Shown here in pieces: positions 8,345 through 14,607 of a DNA stretch of 29,568 bases. Source of the DNA: Candidatus Homeothermus arabinoxylanisolvens (GTDB lineage Bacteria; Bacteroidota; Bacteroidia; Bacteroidales; Muribaculaceae). The position numbers and the translations under genes were made by a program. Numbering within the stretch: the stretch's first letter is position 1; the number at the start of each line of letters is the position of its first letter. A model generated the notes under the pieces. The model saw nothing but the letters and a program-made list of their open reading frames with translations, searched no databases and was not told the origin of the DNA. The DNA is taken from assembly GCA_001689405.1 (NCBI GenBank), contig LUJO01000014.1, positions 1-29,568 of the forward strand, read 5' to 3'.

Positions 8345-8656
8345 TTATCTCTTTCTTGGCATCGGCTTTTGAGATGCAAGTTGCAGGGCGAGATCAGCGT
8401 CAATGACAATTTTCCTACCAACCTGTGTGATGGCTTTGTCTATACGTCCGCTTTTCTTTATGCGGATGGCCGTAGGTTTGCTGCATGAGAATATCTCGCA
8501 TATTCCGGCGATACCATAAACATAGTGCTTGGTTGCGGTAGGTTCATTGGCCGGAGATTGGTTTGTGTTTGTGTCGGCAGATTGTCGTGAGAGGAACAAC
8601 AGCTCTTCCCCCGTCATCTGCCACACAGGTTTTGAGAGTAATGTCTGTAACTCCAT
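8345..8656 (-). CDS. Small helix-turn-helix protein (DUF3853-type, excisionase-like)
   Basis: A 103-residue protein. The opening LLSKPVWQMTGEELLFLSRQ resembles DUF3853 proteins found in Bacteroidales mobile elements. The C-terminal half, YGIAGICEIFSCSKPTAIRIKKSGRIDKAITQVGRKIVIDADLAL, has the layout of a MerR/excisionase-type DNA-binding domain: helix-turn-helix, then a wing ending in a conserved ...GRKIVID. It could regulate the element or help in excision. It is the first gene of the minus-strand replication block, and directly upstream lie three 19-base-spaced repeats and a perfect palindrome that may be its own operator or the recombination arm sites. Confidence 0.72.
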   Translation of the reverse strand: MELQTLLSKPVWQMTGEELLFLSRQSADTNTNQSPANEPTATKHYVYGIAGICEIFSCSKPTAIRIKKSGRIDKAITQVGRKIVIDADLALQLASQKPMPRKR

Positions 8657-8688
8657 GTGTGTAAAATGTTATTGGGGTGATAGGGCGG

Positions 8689-8737
8689 TAAAGGCAACGT
8701 GTTACACTAAAGACAATGTAGGGCGATAAAGGCAATC
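8689..8737. repeat. Three 19-base-spaced direct repeats (iteron-like)
   Basis: TAAAGGCAACG (8689-8699), TAAAGACAATG (8708-8718) and TAAAGGCAATC (8727-8737) recur exactly 19 bases apart. The first and third lie in a longer shared unit, TAGGGCG(G/A)TAAAGGCAA, at 8681-8697 and 8719-8735. Regular spacing near two helical turns, upstream of the first gene of the replication block, fits protein-binding arms for an integrase/excisionase or a replication or repressor operator. Confidence 0.6.
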
Positions 8738-8739
8738 GG

Positions 8740-8755
8740 GAGTATGGCCATACTC
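8740..8755. promoter_or_regulatory. Perfect 16-base palindrome GAGTATGGCCATACTC
   Basis: The sequence equals its own reverse complement over all 16 bases, with no spacer. It starts three bases after the last iteron-like repeat. A spacer-free palindrome is better suited to a dimeric DNA-binding protein than to a transcript hairpin. It probably forms one control or recombination region with the adjacent repeats, upstream of the DUF3853-type gene at 8656. Confidence 0.55.
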
Positions 8756-9150
8756 TATGATGTCATGGATTGACACCGCAAAATTAAGTATGGGTTCACG
8801 AATTAAAAGAAATTCCGAACACTTTTCTTCGTTTTACTGCGTGATTTTAGGATTGACTAAGATTGGTGTAAAATTGCCACGTCTGAATTTCAGCTACTTA
8901 CACAAATGGACTACTTCCATAAGGACAACGATGGCATGGTTATTTCATTCTCTCGAATGGAACATTAGGATCTATTGATAAATCTATGGATAGAGCAGCC
9001 AACAGACAGGAAACATAACCTCAATGATTGTCCGATTAATCTAATGAACATAAAAGAAACCGTGTTCCTCATGCTTGATTCTTTATGATACCAATGGTTT
9101 TGTATGTGGCTCAGTTTGCATCCGATATTGTATGTGTTTTTGTATGGGGT
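8756..9150. other. AT-rich non-coding stretch between element genes and tRNA-Ala
   Basis: No coding frame here looks genuine; the longest short frame (8757-8978) has no supporting start context or recognisable protein. TTGTATG occurs three times close to the tRNA side (9100-9106, 9128-9134, 9140-9146). The element-chromosome junction is likely in or just right of this stretch. Confidence 0.4.
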
Positions 9151-9188
9151 AAAAATAAAAACCGCCGTAACTTTTTGAGTTACAGCGG
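9151..9188 (-). terminator. Rho-independent terminator downstream of tRNA-Ala
   Basis: CCGCCGTAACT (9162-9172) pairs with AGTTACAGCGG (9178-9188) with one mismatch and a 5-base loop. Read on the minus strand, the stem is followed by TTTTTATTTTT (9151-9161 complement). It lies 16 bases past the tRNA 3' end. Confidence 0.85.
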
Positions 9189-9204
9189 CTATTGAGTTTG
9201 ATTT

Positions 9205-9281
9205 TGGTGGAGTATAGCGGACTCGAACCGCTCACCTCGACACTGCCAGTGTCGCGCTCTAGCCAGATGAGCTAATACCCC
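9205..9281 (-). tRNA. tRNA-Ala (anticodon GGC)
   Basis: The minus strand reads GGGGTAT as the 5' acceptor arm, pairing with ATACTCC. The third pair is G-U, the alanine identity pair (G3:U70). The anticodon arm CGACA-CTGGCAG-TGTCG gives anticodon GGC, which reads GCC alanine codons. The T arm contains TTCGAGT, and CCA is encoded at the 3' end (9205-9207). The gene is intact. Its 3' end faces the mobile element on the left, the usual geometry when a tRNA gene serves as an integration site. Confidence 0.96.
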
Positions 9282-9296
9282 GTAATTTTTCAGACG

Positions 9297-9328
9297 CAAA
9301 GGTAATGCAAATTTTATTACCACACAAA
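9297..9328 (-). promoter_or_regulatory. Bacteroidetes-type promoter for tRNA-Ala
   Basis: On the minus strand, TTTG (9328-9325) is followed after exactly 20 bases by TACCTTTG (9304-9297), an exact match to the -33 TTTG and -7 TAnnTTTG consensus. The -7 box ends 15 bases before the tRNA 5' end. Confidence 0.85.
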
Positions 9329-9440
9329 TTCTACGACAATTAATTGCCTAATTATTCATAAACAAATGTCATAATACGGTCCATGCCGGATTTTTACGCA
9401 TGTAATACGCACGTCACTGCCGTCTAAACTTCATGTTTTT

Positions 9441-9472
9441 CTTGTTTACCTGATAAAATGTGACTAACTTTG
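9441..9472 (+). promoter_or_regulatory. Bacteroidetes-type promoter for the GH31-GT2 operon
   Basis: TAACTTTG (9465-9472) matches TAnnTTTG exactly, and CTTG (9441-9444) lies 20 bases upstream as a near-match to the -33 TTTG. Transcription would start around 9479, leaving a leader of about 65 bases that contains a short inverted repeat, GTCTTA/TAAGAC (9495-9510). Confidence 0.75.
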
Positions 9473-9544
9473 AACCATCACCTAAAACCGCGAAGTCTTA
9501 CCTATAAGACCATTTGATTACGTAACCATTTTTTAAGTTTAAAC

Positions 9545-12040
9545 ATGAACACAAAATCAATCATCACGATGCTGGCACTGACCATAACGTGCCTGCTAAA
9601 AGCCGAAGTCGTGTATCAAGACTCGAACGTAAGATTCACACTTATTTCTGACGGCGCGGTAAGAATGGAGTATGCCCCTGACGGTAAATTTGTCGACGAC
9701 AGGTCGTTTATGGCTGTAGAACGCGACTTTCCCGCCGTACCGGCAAAAGTAAAAACTAAAGGCAACCGCGTGACGATAGCCACGGACCGTATGGAGCTAT
9801 CATACAAAAAGGGCTCCGGCGCCTTTACCCGCAACAATCTGGTTATAAAGTCAAAAATAAAAGACAAACCGTTTACATGGCATCCCGGCGACAAACAAAG
9901 CGCCAACCTCAAGGGCACTTACCGTACTCTCGACCGCTTTGACGGAGAATATCGCGACGGGGAGCGCATGCCCATCGAGGACGGTATACTTGCTCGCGAC
10001 GGATGGACACTGCTCGATGACTCGTCGACTTTGCTTTTTGACAATGCCGACCGCCCGTGGGTCAAGGAGCGCGACAGCTCTCCCGAGGCTCAGGACTGGT
10101 ATTTTATGACTTACGGCAACGACTACAAGCAGGCGTTGAAAGACTATACGCTCTTCGCCGGCAAGGTGCCTCTGCCTCCGCGCTATGCCTTCGGCTACTG
10201 GTGGTCGAGATACTGGACCTATACCGACAATGAGCTCCGCAGACTCGTGAAAGACTTCAAGTCGTATGACATACCGCTTGACGTACTCGTGATAGACATG
10301 GACTGGCACTACACCGAGAAGGGCAAAGGCGGCTGGACCGGCTACACATGGAACCGCAGTCTGTTTCCCGACCCTGCCGGCATATTGAAATTCATAAAGG
10401 ACAATGACCTCAAGATAACCATGAACCTTCATCCGGCCGACGGAATAGCGCCATATGAAGACGGCTACAATGATATGGCCCGAAGCATGGGCCTTAATCC
10501 GGCCGACAGCCTCACCATACCTTTCGAGGCTTCTTCGCAGCGCTTCATGGACGGATGGATGAAAACAATACTGCATCCGATGGAGAAAGACGGAGTTGAC
10601 TTCTGGCGGCTCGACTGGCAGCAATTTCCCAACGACCGCAAGATACCCGCGCTGAGCAACACATGGTGGCTCAACTACTGCTTCTTTACCGACATGGAGC
10701 GTAACCGCGACACCCGCCCGATGCTATATCACCGCTGGGGCGGCCTCGGCAATCACCGCTATCAGATAGGCTTCTCGGGCGACCATGCCATAACATGGGC
10801 CTCGCTTGACTTCCAGCCTTACTTCAACTCCACGGCATCGAACGTGCTCTACGGCTACTGGAGCCATGACATAGGCGGTCACCACGAGGGCATAGGCCGC
10901 ATAGACCCCGAGATGTTTGTACGCTGGATGCAGTTTGGCGTGTTCAGCCCCGTACTGCGCACCCACTCCACCAAAAACGAGCACCTTAAAAAAGAGCCGT
11001 GGTCATTTGACAAAGAGCATTTCAACATCATACGCGACCTAATCGTCAGGCGCTACGAGATGTCGCCCTACATATACACCATGGCCCGCAAGACCTACGA
11101 CGAAGGCCTGTCGCTGTGCCGCCCGATGTACTATGACTACCCCGAAGCGCAGGAGGCCTATGACTTCCGCAACGAGTACATGTTTGGCGACCGCATACTT
11201 GTCATGCCGGTCACGGCACCGATGAAAGGCATGTATTCAGAAGCCGACATATGGCTTCCGGGAGGCGACTGGTATGAATGGCACAGCGGCACAATGCTAA
11301 AAGGCGACACCACGGTGACCCGCCGGTTTGCCCTTGACGAGTATCCGGTGTATATAAAAGCCGGATCAGTCATTCCCATGACGGAAGGAGTCAAAAATCT
11401 GCGCGGCAACGACTACCCCTATGTTATCAATGTATTTCCCGGAGGTGACGGAGAGTTCACCATATATGAAGACAACGGCAACGACAAAGGTTATGCCGAC
11501 CGCTTCGCCACAACCAAAGTGGCGTCGCATATAGACGGCAACAAACTGTCGGTAACCGTGTCGCCGCGCACAGGATCGTATGACGACATGCCCGCCACGC
11601 GCCGCATGTCGCTCAAGATACACGGATATCGCCCACCGGAAAGCGTGACACTCGACGGCAAGCCCGTGGCATCGACCTACGACGGCAACGAGCTTACACT
11701 CAACATACCGGTTGACGACACCTCGTGCGACAGAGAAAAGACGGTGACAATAACCTACGACGACAACATGGCCGTGACGCCGGGCACAATAGCAAAATTC
11801 CACCGCATCTACAAAGCCATGTCCGACATCAAAAACAGCAAAGCCGGCATACTCGTCAAAGAGCCGCTCGGCATGCTTGAATCAGCCGGAAGAGCCATTA
11901 CTTACCGTCCCGAGAAGTTTGACGAAATCATGGACCGCTTCAATGCCGACTACAGCCGTCTGCCGGCGATACTGGACGACCATGACATAAACGACTCGCT
12001 CCGCACCCGCTTCTTGGATACGGTAGCTTGGCACGAATAA
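9545..12040 (+). CDS. Exported glycoside hydrolase family 31
   Basis: An 831-residue protein with a signal peptide (about residues 1-20, ending LLKAE). An N-terminal beta-sandwich is followed by a GH31 barrel. Key stretches are DVLVIDMDWHY (about 246-256), GVDFWRLDW with Asp357 as the likely nucleophile, RWGGLGNHRYQIGFSGDH with Asp413 as the likely acid/base, and YWSHDIGGH. These support a retaining alpha-glycosidase; GH31 includes alpha-glucosidases, alpha-xylosidases and alpha-galactosidases, and the exact sugar cannot be read from the sequence. Residues about 640-735 are the usual C-terminal beta domains. The last 90 residues (IYKAMSDIKNSKAGILVKEP onward) form a helical tail that is not a standard part of the family. 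It is the first gene of the carbohydrate locus, with its own promoter. Confidence 0.93.
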   Translation: MNTKSIITMLALTITCLLKAEVVYQDSNVRFTLISDGAVRMEYAPDGKFVDDRSFMAVERDFPAVPAKVKTKGNRVTIATDRMELSYKKGSGAFTRNNLVIKSKIKDKPFTWHPGDKQSANLKGTYRTLDRFDGEYRDGERMPIEDGILARDGWTLLDDSSTLLFDNADRPWVKERDSSPEAQDWYFMTYGNDYKQALKDYTLFAGKVPLPPRYAFGYWWSRYWTYTDNELRRLVKDFKSYDIPLDVLVIDMDWHYTEKGKGGWTGYTWNRSLFPDPAGILKFIKDNDLKITMNLHPADGIAPYEDGYNDMARSMGLNPADSLTIPFEASSQRFMDGWMKTILHPMEKDGVDFWRLDWQQFPNDRKIPALSNTWWLNYCFFTDMERNRDTRPMLYHRWGGLGNHRYQIGFSGDHAITWASLDFQPYFNSTASNVLYGYWSHDIGGHHEGIGRIDPEMFVRWMQFGVFSPVLRTHSTKNEHLKKEPWSFDKEHFNIIRDLIVRRYEMSPYIYTMARKTYDEGLSLCRPMYYDYPEAQEAYDFRNEYMFGDRILVMPVTAPMKGMYSEADIWLPGGDWYEWHSGTMLKGDTTVTRRFALDEYPVYIKAGSVIPMTEGVKNLRGNDYPYVINVFPGGDGEFTIYEDNGNDKGYADRFATTKVASHIDGNKLSVTVSPRTGSYDDMPATRRMSLKIHGYRPPESVTLDGKPVASTYDGNELTLNIPVDDTSCDREKTVTITYDDNMAVTPGTIAKFHRIYKAMSDIKNSKAGILVKEPLGMLESAGRAITYRPEKFDEIMDRFNADYSRLPAILDDHDINDSLRTRFLDTVAWHE

Positions 12041-12071
12041 TCATACAACCAATTAGATTGTACCTGACAAA

Positions 12072-12983
12072 ATGGATGACAGCCTACAGCCGCAATTATC
12101 AATCATAATAGTCAACTACAAGACCCCGCAGCTGACCTATGAGTGCATAAAGTCAATAAAAGACAAGACCTGCGGCCTGCGCTACGAGATTATTGTCATC
12201 GACAATGACTCTGGCGACGGCTCTGTCGACTATCTGAAAGAGCGACTCGACGACATCATCCTCATTGAAGCGCCCGGCAACATAGGATTCGGTCGCGCCA
12301 ACAATATGGGCGTATCGGCAGCACATGCCGATACGCTCCTTTTACTCAACTCCGACACCGTCATAATAGACAACTCCATAAAGACTCTGTATGACTACCT
12401 GCATGAACACCCCGACACCGGAGCATGCGGAGGTCTGCTATTGAACCGCGACGGCAGCATAGGCTACTCCACATCGCCGCAACTTACCCTCGGACATTAC
12501 TTCAGGGCATACGTGCCGCGCATTAAGCGCATACCCACAGAGCTTTATGCCAAAGAGCCCGTAGAAGTGGGCTACGTCATAGGCGCCGACATGATGGTAA
12601 GGCGTGAGGCCTTTGAACGGGCCGGAGGTTTTGACCCGGACTTTTTTCTTTACTGCGAGGAGTCGGAACTGTCATTCCGCATAAAGAAGCTCGGCTACCG
12701 CATAATGCTCGTACCCGCCGCCCGCATCATACACCTCGAAGGCATGTCGGGCACCAAAGTAAAGCATAAAAGCGAATTCATACAGATCGAACAGGCATTC
12801 AGCCGTTTCCTTTATTTCCGCAAAGTCTACAACCGCCGCTATCCTTATTATCTTTACACTCTGTTCATGTCGCAGTACACGCTAAGTCTGGTGCGCGGCT
12901 TATTCAAGAGCGACAGGAGGCGAGAGATAATACATCGCATGGGCATAATGCACAAAGCATTCCGCAAGTACCGCGCCCGATAA
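12072..12983 (+). CDS. Glycosyltransferase family 2 (WbbL-like, rhamnosyltransferase type)
   Basis: A 303-residue GT-A glycosyltransferase without a signal peptide. It has LSIIIVNYKTPQLTYECIKSI at the start, IDNDSGDGS, GFGRANNMG, LLLLNSDTV (the DxD-equivalent site), a GADMMVRREAFERAGGFDPDFF acceptor-side loop, and EESELSFRIKKLGY. This is the pattern of WbbL-type enzymes that add rhamnose or similar sugars in cell-surface polysaccharide synthesis. Its place 31 bases after GH31 in a degradative locus is odd. It may be an unrelated surface-glycan gene sharing the transcript. The C-terminus is basic and may sit on the inner membrane. Confidence 0.88.
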   Translation: MDDSLQPQLSIIIVNYKTPQLTYECIKSIKDKTCGLRYEIIVIDNDSGDGSVDYLKERLDDIILIEAPGNIGFGRANNMGVSAAHADTLLLLNSDTVIIDNSIKTLYDYLHEHPDTGACGGLLLNRDGSIGYSTSPQLTLGHYFRAYVPRIKRIPTELYAKEPVEVGYVIGADMMVRREAFERAGGFDPDFFLYCEESELSFRIKKLGYRIMLVPAARIIHLEGMSGTKVKHKSEFIQIEQAFSRFLYFRKVYNRRYPYYLYTLFMSQYTLSLVRGLFKSDRRREIIHRMGIMHKAFRKYRAR

Positions 12984-12995
12984 TCATGACACCGT

Positions 12996-13043
12996 GCCGC
13001 ATGACGTACGCATACGTGTAAAAACCGTACTTGCGGCTATTTC
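12996..13043 (+). terminator. Possible terminator after the GT2 gene
   Basis: GCCGCA (12996-13001) and GTACG (13006-13010) pair with CGTAC (13026-13030) and TGCGGC (13032-13037) in one imperfect stem, followed by TATTTCT. The T-rich tail is weak. The 156-base gap up to 13139 shows no exact TAnnTTTG promoter, so read-through into the next genes is also possible. Confidence 0.35.
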
Positions 13044-13139
13044 TAAAAAAACATTAAAATAATGTCGGCGAATGAGTGTTTTCGCTCCTGAATCGGTATA
13101 CCATGATATAAGACTATAACCAATCAATATCAGAATAAA

Positions 13140-14597
13140 ATGAAACGTATCACATCAGCCGTTTTCGCTCTGTGCACAGCTATTTTCGGCGTACAGGCCG
13201 AAGTAGTCGTTTATCCGGCAGGAGAAGGGGTCGAGACCCTCGATGACTTCACCGTAAAAGTACGTCAGTCGGGCGGCGAATGGCAGCCGATAGCAGTGTA
13301 TCCCGTAAAAGTCGACGAAGTACGCGACACAAAACATCATGTCGAGACCGCCTCAATGGCCTATTTCGACTTCGACGGCACTGTTGAAGTCGAAGTCACC
13401 GCCAACAAGACCGATGTAAACGAAGCCCGCGTACGTCCGCTATCTTACGGCATAGAGCCGACAGTGTCAGCCAACGCACTGACCTTCACGCTCGACCGTC
13501 CGCGAAATCTGTCGGTAGAGATAAACGGCGACATATTTCACAACCTGCATCTGTTTGCCAATCCCATCGATACACACCGTCCTTCGGCCAAAGAGATAAA
13601 GAGGGCCGGGAAAAAGGGCAGCCGGCTCATATATTTCGGTCCGGGACTGCACGAGATACCCGGTGAGTCCATGAACATACCGTCGGGCATGACGGTATAC
13701 ATTGACGGCGGAGCGAGAGTTGTAGGACAGCTTGTAGCCGACAGCGTACGCGACGTACGGTTCTACGGTCGCGGTGAAGTACACCCCCGCGGACGCGGCG
13801 AAGGCATATACATCAAGCGCTCCAAGTGCATCGACGCCGACGGCATAATCGTGACACAGATACCTGTAGGAGCCAGTGACTCGGTAAGCATAAGCAACGT
13901 AAAGTCAATCAGCTACTACGGCTGGGGCGACGGCATGAACGTGTTTGCAAGCGACAATGTACATTATAATAATGTATTCTGCCGCAACAGCGACGACTGC
14001 TCTACCGTATATGCCACCCGCAAGGGCTTCAACGGGGGCTGCCGGAACATAGTCATGGAAAATTCCACCCTGTGGGCCGACGTGGCGCACCCAATCATGA
14101 TAGGCCTGCACGGAAGTGCCGCGGAGATAGGACCGGATGCGCCGGCCGACACCATATGCGACATCGTATACCGCAACATCGACATACTCGACCAGCAGGA
14201 AAAGCAGCTCGACTATCAGGGGTGTTTCGCCATCAACTGCGGTGACAACAACGTGGTGCGCGACATAACGTTTGACAACATAAGGGTCGAGGATTTCCGT
14301 CAGGGACAACTCGTCAACATACGCATATTCTTCAACAAAAAATACTGCGCCGCACCGGGCACATGTGTTAAAAACGTTCTGTTCCGCGACATAACCTACA
14401 ACGGCGGCCACTCCGAGCTGTCGATAATAGCGGGCTACAACGAAGACCGCAAAGTAAGCGACATAATCTTCGAAAATCTCGTGATCAACGGAGTCAGAAT
14501 ATCAGACGACATGCCCGGCAAGCCCGCATGGTACAAAACGGGCGACATGGCCCGCATATTCATAGGCGAACATGTCGAAAACGTAACATTCAAATAA
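13140..14597 (+). CDS. Exported parallel beta-helix glycoside hydrolase, GH28/GH49-like
   Basis: A 485-residue protein with a signal peptide (MKRITSAVFALCTAIFGVQA). Residues about 22-140 form an N-terminal beta domain. From about 160 (RLIYFGPGLHEIPG, IPSGMTVYIDGGARVVG) a right-handed parallel beta-helix begins, with repeated xxVxFxxI turns to the C-terminus. GWGDGMNVFASDNV (Asp264) and CRNSDDCSTVYATR (Asp285, Asp286) occupy the positions of the catalytic aspartates in clan GH-N (polygalacturonases GH28, dextranases/isopullulanases GH49). The GHG-type motif of GH28 is replaced by PIMIGLHG. It probably hydrolyses an alpha-linked polymer in the periplasm or at the surface, but may belong to neither family strictly. 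It begins a three-gene cluster with 10- and 19-base gaps. Confidence 0.75.
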   Translation: MKRITSAVFALCTAIFGVQAEVVVYPAGEGVETLDDFTVKVRQSGGEWQPIAVYPVKVDEVRDTKHHVETASMAYFDFDGTVEVEVTANKTDVNEARVRPLSYGIEPTVSANALTFTLDRPRNLSVEINGDIFHNLHLFANPIDTHRPSAKEIKRAGKKGSRLIYFGPGLHEIPGESMNIPSGMTVYIDGGARVVGQLVADSVRDVRFYGRGEVHPRGRGEGIYIKRSKCIDADGIIVTQIPVGASDSVSISNVKSISYYGWGDGMNVFASDNVHYNNVFCRNSDDCSTVYATRKGFNGGCRNIVMENSTLWADVAHPIMIGLHGSAAEIGPDAPADTICDIVYRNIDILDQQEKQLDYQGCFAINCGDNNVVRDITFDNIRVEDFRQGQLVNIRIFFNKKYCAAPGTCVKNVLFRDITYNGGHSELSIIAGYNEDRKVSDIIFENLVINGVRISDDMPGKPAWYKTGDMARIFIGEHVENVTFK

Positions 14598-14607
14598 TCT
14601 ATACATT

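Larger units (their letters stand above)
1..9204. mobile_element. Integrated mobilisable element, right-hand portion
   Basis: This stretch holds a tyrosine recombinase end, a relaxase with a MobC-like partner, a DUF3987 ATPase and a DUF3853-type protein, which together are typical of Bacteroidales mobilisable (not self-conjugative) integrative elements. No type IV secretion genes are seen, so transfer would need a helper element. The left end lies outside the window. The right end is not defined by a visible direct repeat; I place it by inference at the 3' end of the tRNA-Ala gene, towards which the element points. Base composition is visibly lower in GC than in the carbohydrate locus to the right. 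The true boundary could lie anywhere between about 8760 and 9210. Confidence 0.7.

Noticed and set aside
8254..8421. N-terminal extension of the DUF3987 protein from an ATG at 8421
   Set aside because: It overlaps the DUF3853-type gene by 77 bases and the extra residues look like non-coding translation; the start at 8253 is simpler.
1..9204. CRISPR array or CRISPR-linked helicase
   Set aside because: No regular direct repeats with unique spacers and no cas genes are seen; the 19-base-spaced repeats at 8689-8737 are too short and too few.
9851..10624. 257-codon open frame on the minus strand inside the GH31 gene
   Set aside because: It lies wholly opposite a strongly supported GH31 gene, has no recognisable domain and reflects the GC-rich codon pattern of the real strand.
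12984..13139. Promoter for the beta-helix hydrolase cluster
   Set aside because: No TAnnTTTG box with a suitable -33 element was found in this gap; only a small GGTATACC palindrome stands out, which is not enough.
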